Source: Pegea sp. RAD2-039 (Eukaryota > Chordata > Thaliacea > Salpida > Salpidae). From it: a DNA stretch of 64,000 bases. This document shows positions 63,301-64,000 of the stretch, piece by piece; positions within the stretch are counted from its first letter, which is position 1, and each line of letters opens with the position of its first letter. Below the pieces are notes generated by a model. That model did not search any database and was not told the origin of the DNA. It saw nothing but the letters and a program-made list of their open reading frames with translations. The position numbers were made by a program, and so were the translations under genes. The stretch covers positions 1,240,001-1,304,000 of the forward strand of contig JAQGEQ010000175.1 of NCBI GenBank assembly GCA_034620365.1. The letters run 5' to 3'.

Positions 63301-64000
63301 CGACGATAAATGATCTCTTGAACAATAACTCCGAAGCTGTAGGTATCTCCTTTTTGTTTTTCTTGTGTACTTAACTTAGCTAAGTGGTGTTGTGTTCTCA
63401 AAACTTCGGGAGCAAACCAAAGTTTGTCTGAAATTTAGAATTCAAATTTCTTTTAAAGGTCAACATCTTTTTACAGTAAGTAATGAAGCTAAGCAGATGC
63501 TCTTAAATGACTACTATTTACTTGGATTAACCTACTAAAAATGTTATTTGAGTTTGTCATGACCAACCCTCTTAATGTCAAAGAATTATTTATGGCTTCT
63601 TGAGCAAGAGTTCTTCAATGTTGATTTAAAAGTATTTGAGAGCAATTGATGATTGCAGTTCAAATATGTTTTTACCGAATAACTTTATAATAATTAACAA
63701 GTCTTGTAAAAGGTCTTTTAAGTTTATTAACCTATAAAAATTATAAAAATAAGAGCAGTTTACAAGTTAGTTTATACTATAATTGTTTATAGCATACTAT
63801 AGTTCTTACTTTCAAATGACTTGTAATAGTTAGAGTTGCTTTCTGAAGACCCTTCTCTAAGTTTATGAAGGCGGAAATCTGTTAACTTCACGATAAATCG
63901 ACCATCAACTAAACAGTTGGAAGATTTGAGATTGCCATGGAATTGAAACTTGCTCCGGTGAATGAACACCATTCCATTAATGATGTCATTTATCAATGAA
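60360..64000 (-). CDS. Receptor-type guanylate cyclase (5' part beyond window)
   Basis: Nine exons join in frame: 64000-63810 (continues outside), 63427-63263, 62911-62728, 62683-62482, 62188-62027, 61838-61711, 61342-61197, 61119-61025, 60917-60360, giving about 609 residues. Order: the pseudokinase with H-G-N-L-K-S-S-N-C in place of HRD and D-F-R in place of [18 protein letters not shown] and [11 protein letters not shown]. Then come the dimerisation coiled coil (L-E-D-K-V-E-E-R-T) and a complete cyclase domain: [34 protein letters not shown]. All metal, guanine and transition-state residues are present, so it should make cGMP at the membrane. A 186-codon last exon adds an unusually long acidic, Ser-rich tail ending T-T-S-F. 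The extracellular and transmembrane parts lie outside the window. Confidence 0.93.

Overview
The window is eukaryotic and almost certainly from an animal. Genes are split by GT-AG introns, the background is very AT-rich, and the gene set is metazoan: an Eph-type kinase exon, RIM-binding protein, LYST, a receptor guanylate cyclase, GCP5, RBX1, LSM3 and an ERICH2-like protein. Many introns are only about 44-60 bp. I cannot name the phylum from sequence alone; an AT-rich invertebrate is the safest reading.

Layout, left to right: an orphan Eph-like kinase exon (200-334), a SINE-like repeat, a deleted retrotransposon copy, RBX1 (+, 2809-3794) convergent with an ERICH2-like gene (-, 4298-5094), then two adjacent copies of a CR1/Jockey-type non-LTR retrotransposon (about 5570-8248 and 8250-11082). 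A 27-exon RIM-binding protein gene follows (+, 13604-26233). I joined its exons by hand and every junction keeps the reading frame, giving 1484 codons plus stop. A second, rearranged copy of the SINE-like repeat lies at 27620-28140. TUBGCP5 is a single exon (+, 29005-31815), convergent with LYST (-, 32344 to about 46413). LSM3 is a single exon (-, 49641-49952). Two guanylate cyclase genes end the window on the minus strand: one without a kinase-like domain (53495 to at least 56500) and a receptor type (60360 to beyond 64000).

The genes do not form one pathway. They are ordinary animal housekeeping, cytoskeletal, synaptic, lysosomal and cGMP-signalling genes.

The signals most worth a second look are: (1) the block from about 31.1 to 46.1 kb, which is visibly richer in GC and CpG than its surroundings and holds 16 copies of the palindrome TGACGTCA and 9 of TCACGTGA in both exons and introns; (2) the downstream cyclase, which keeps its metal-binding aspartates but has lost the conserved transition-state asparagine and has a substituted purine-recognition residue; (3) 19 consecutive LYST introns of 46-54 bp; (4) the SINE-like family whose two copies have one module in opposite orientation. 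I found no new multi-gene system, CRISPR array, tRNA or rRNA gene.
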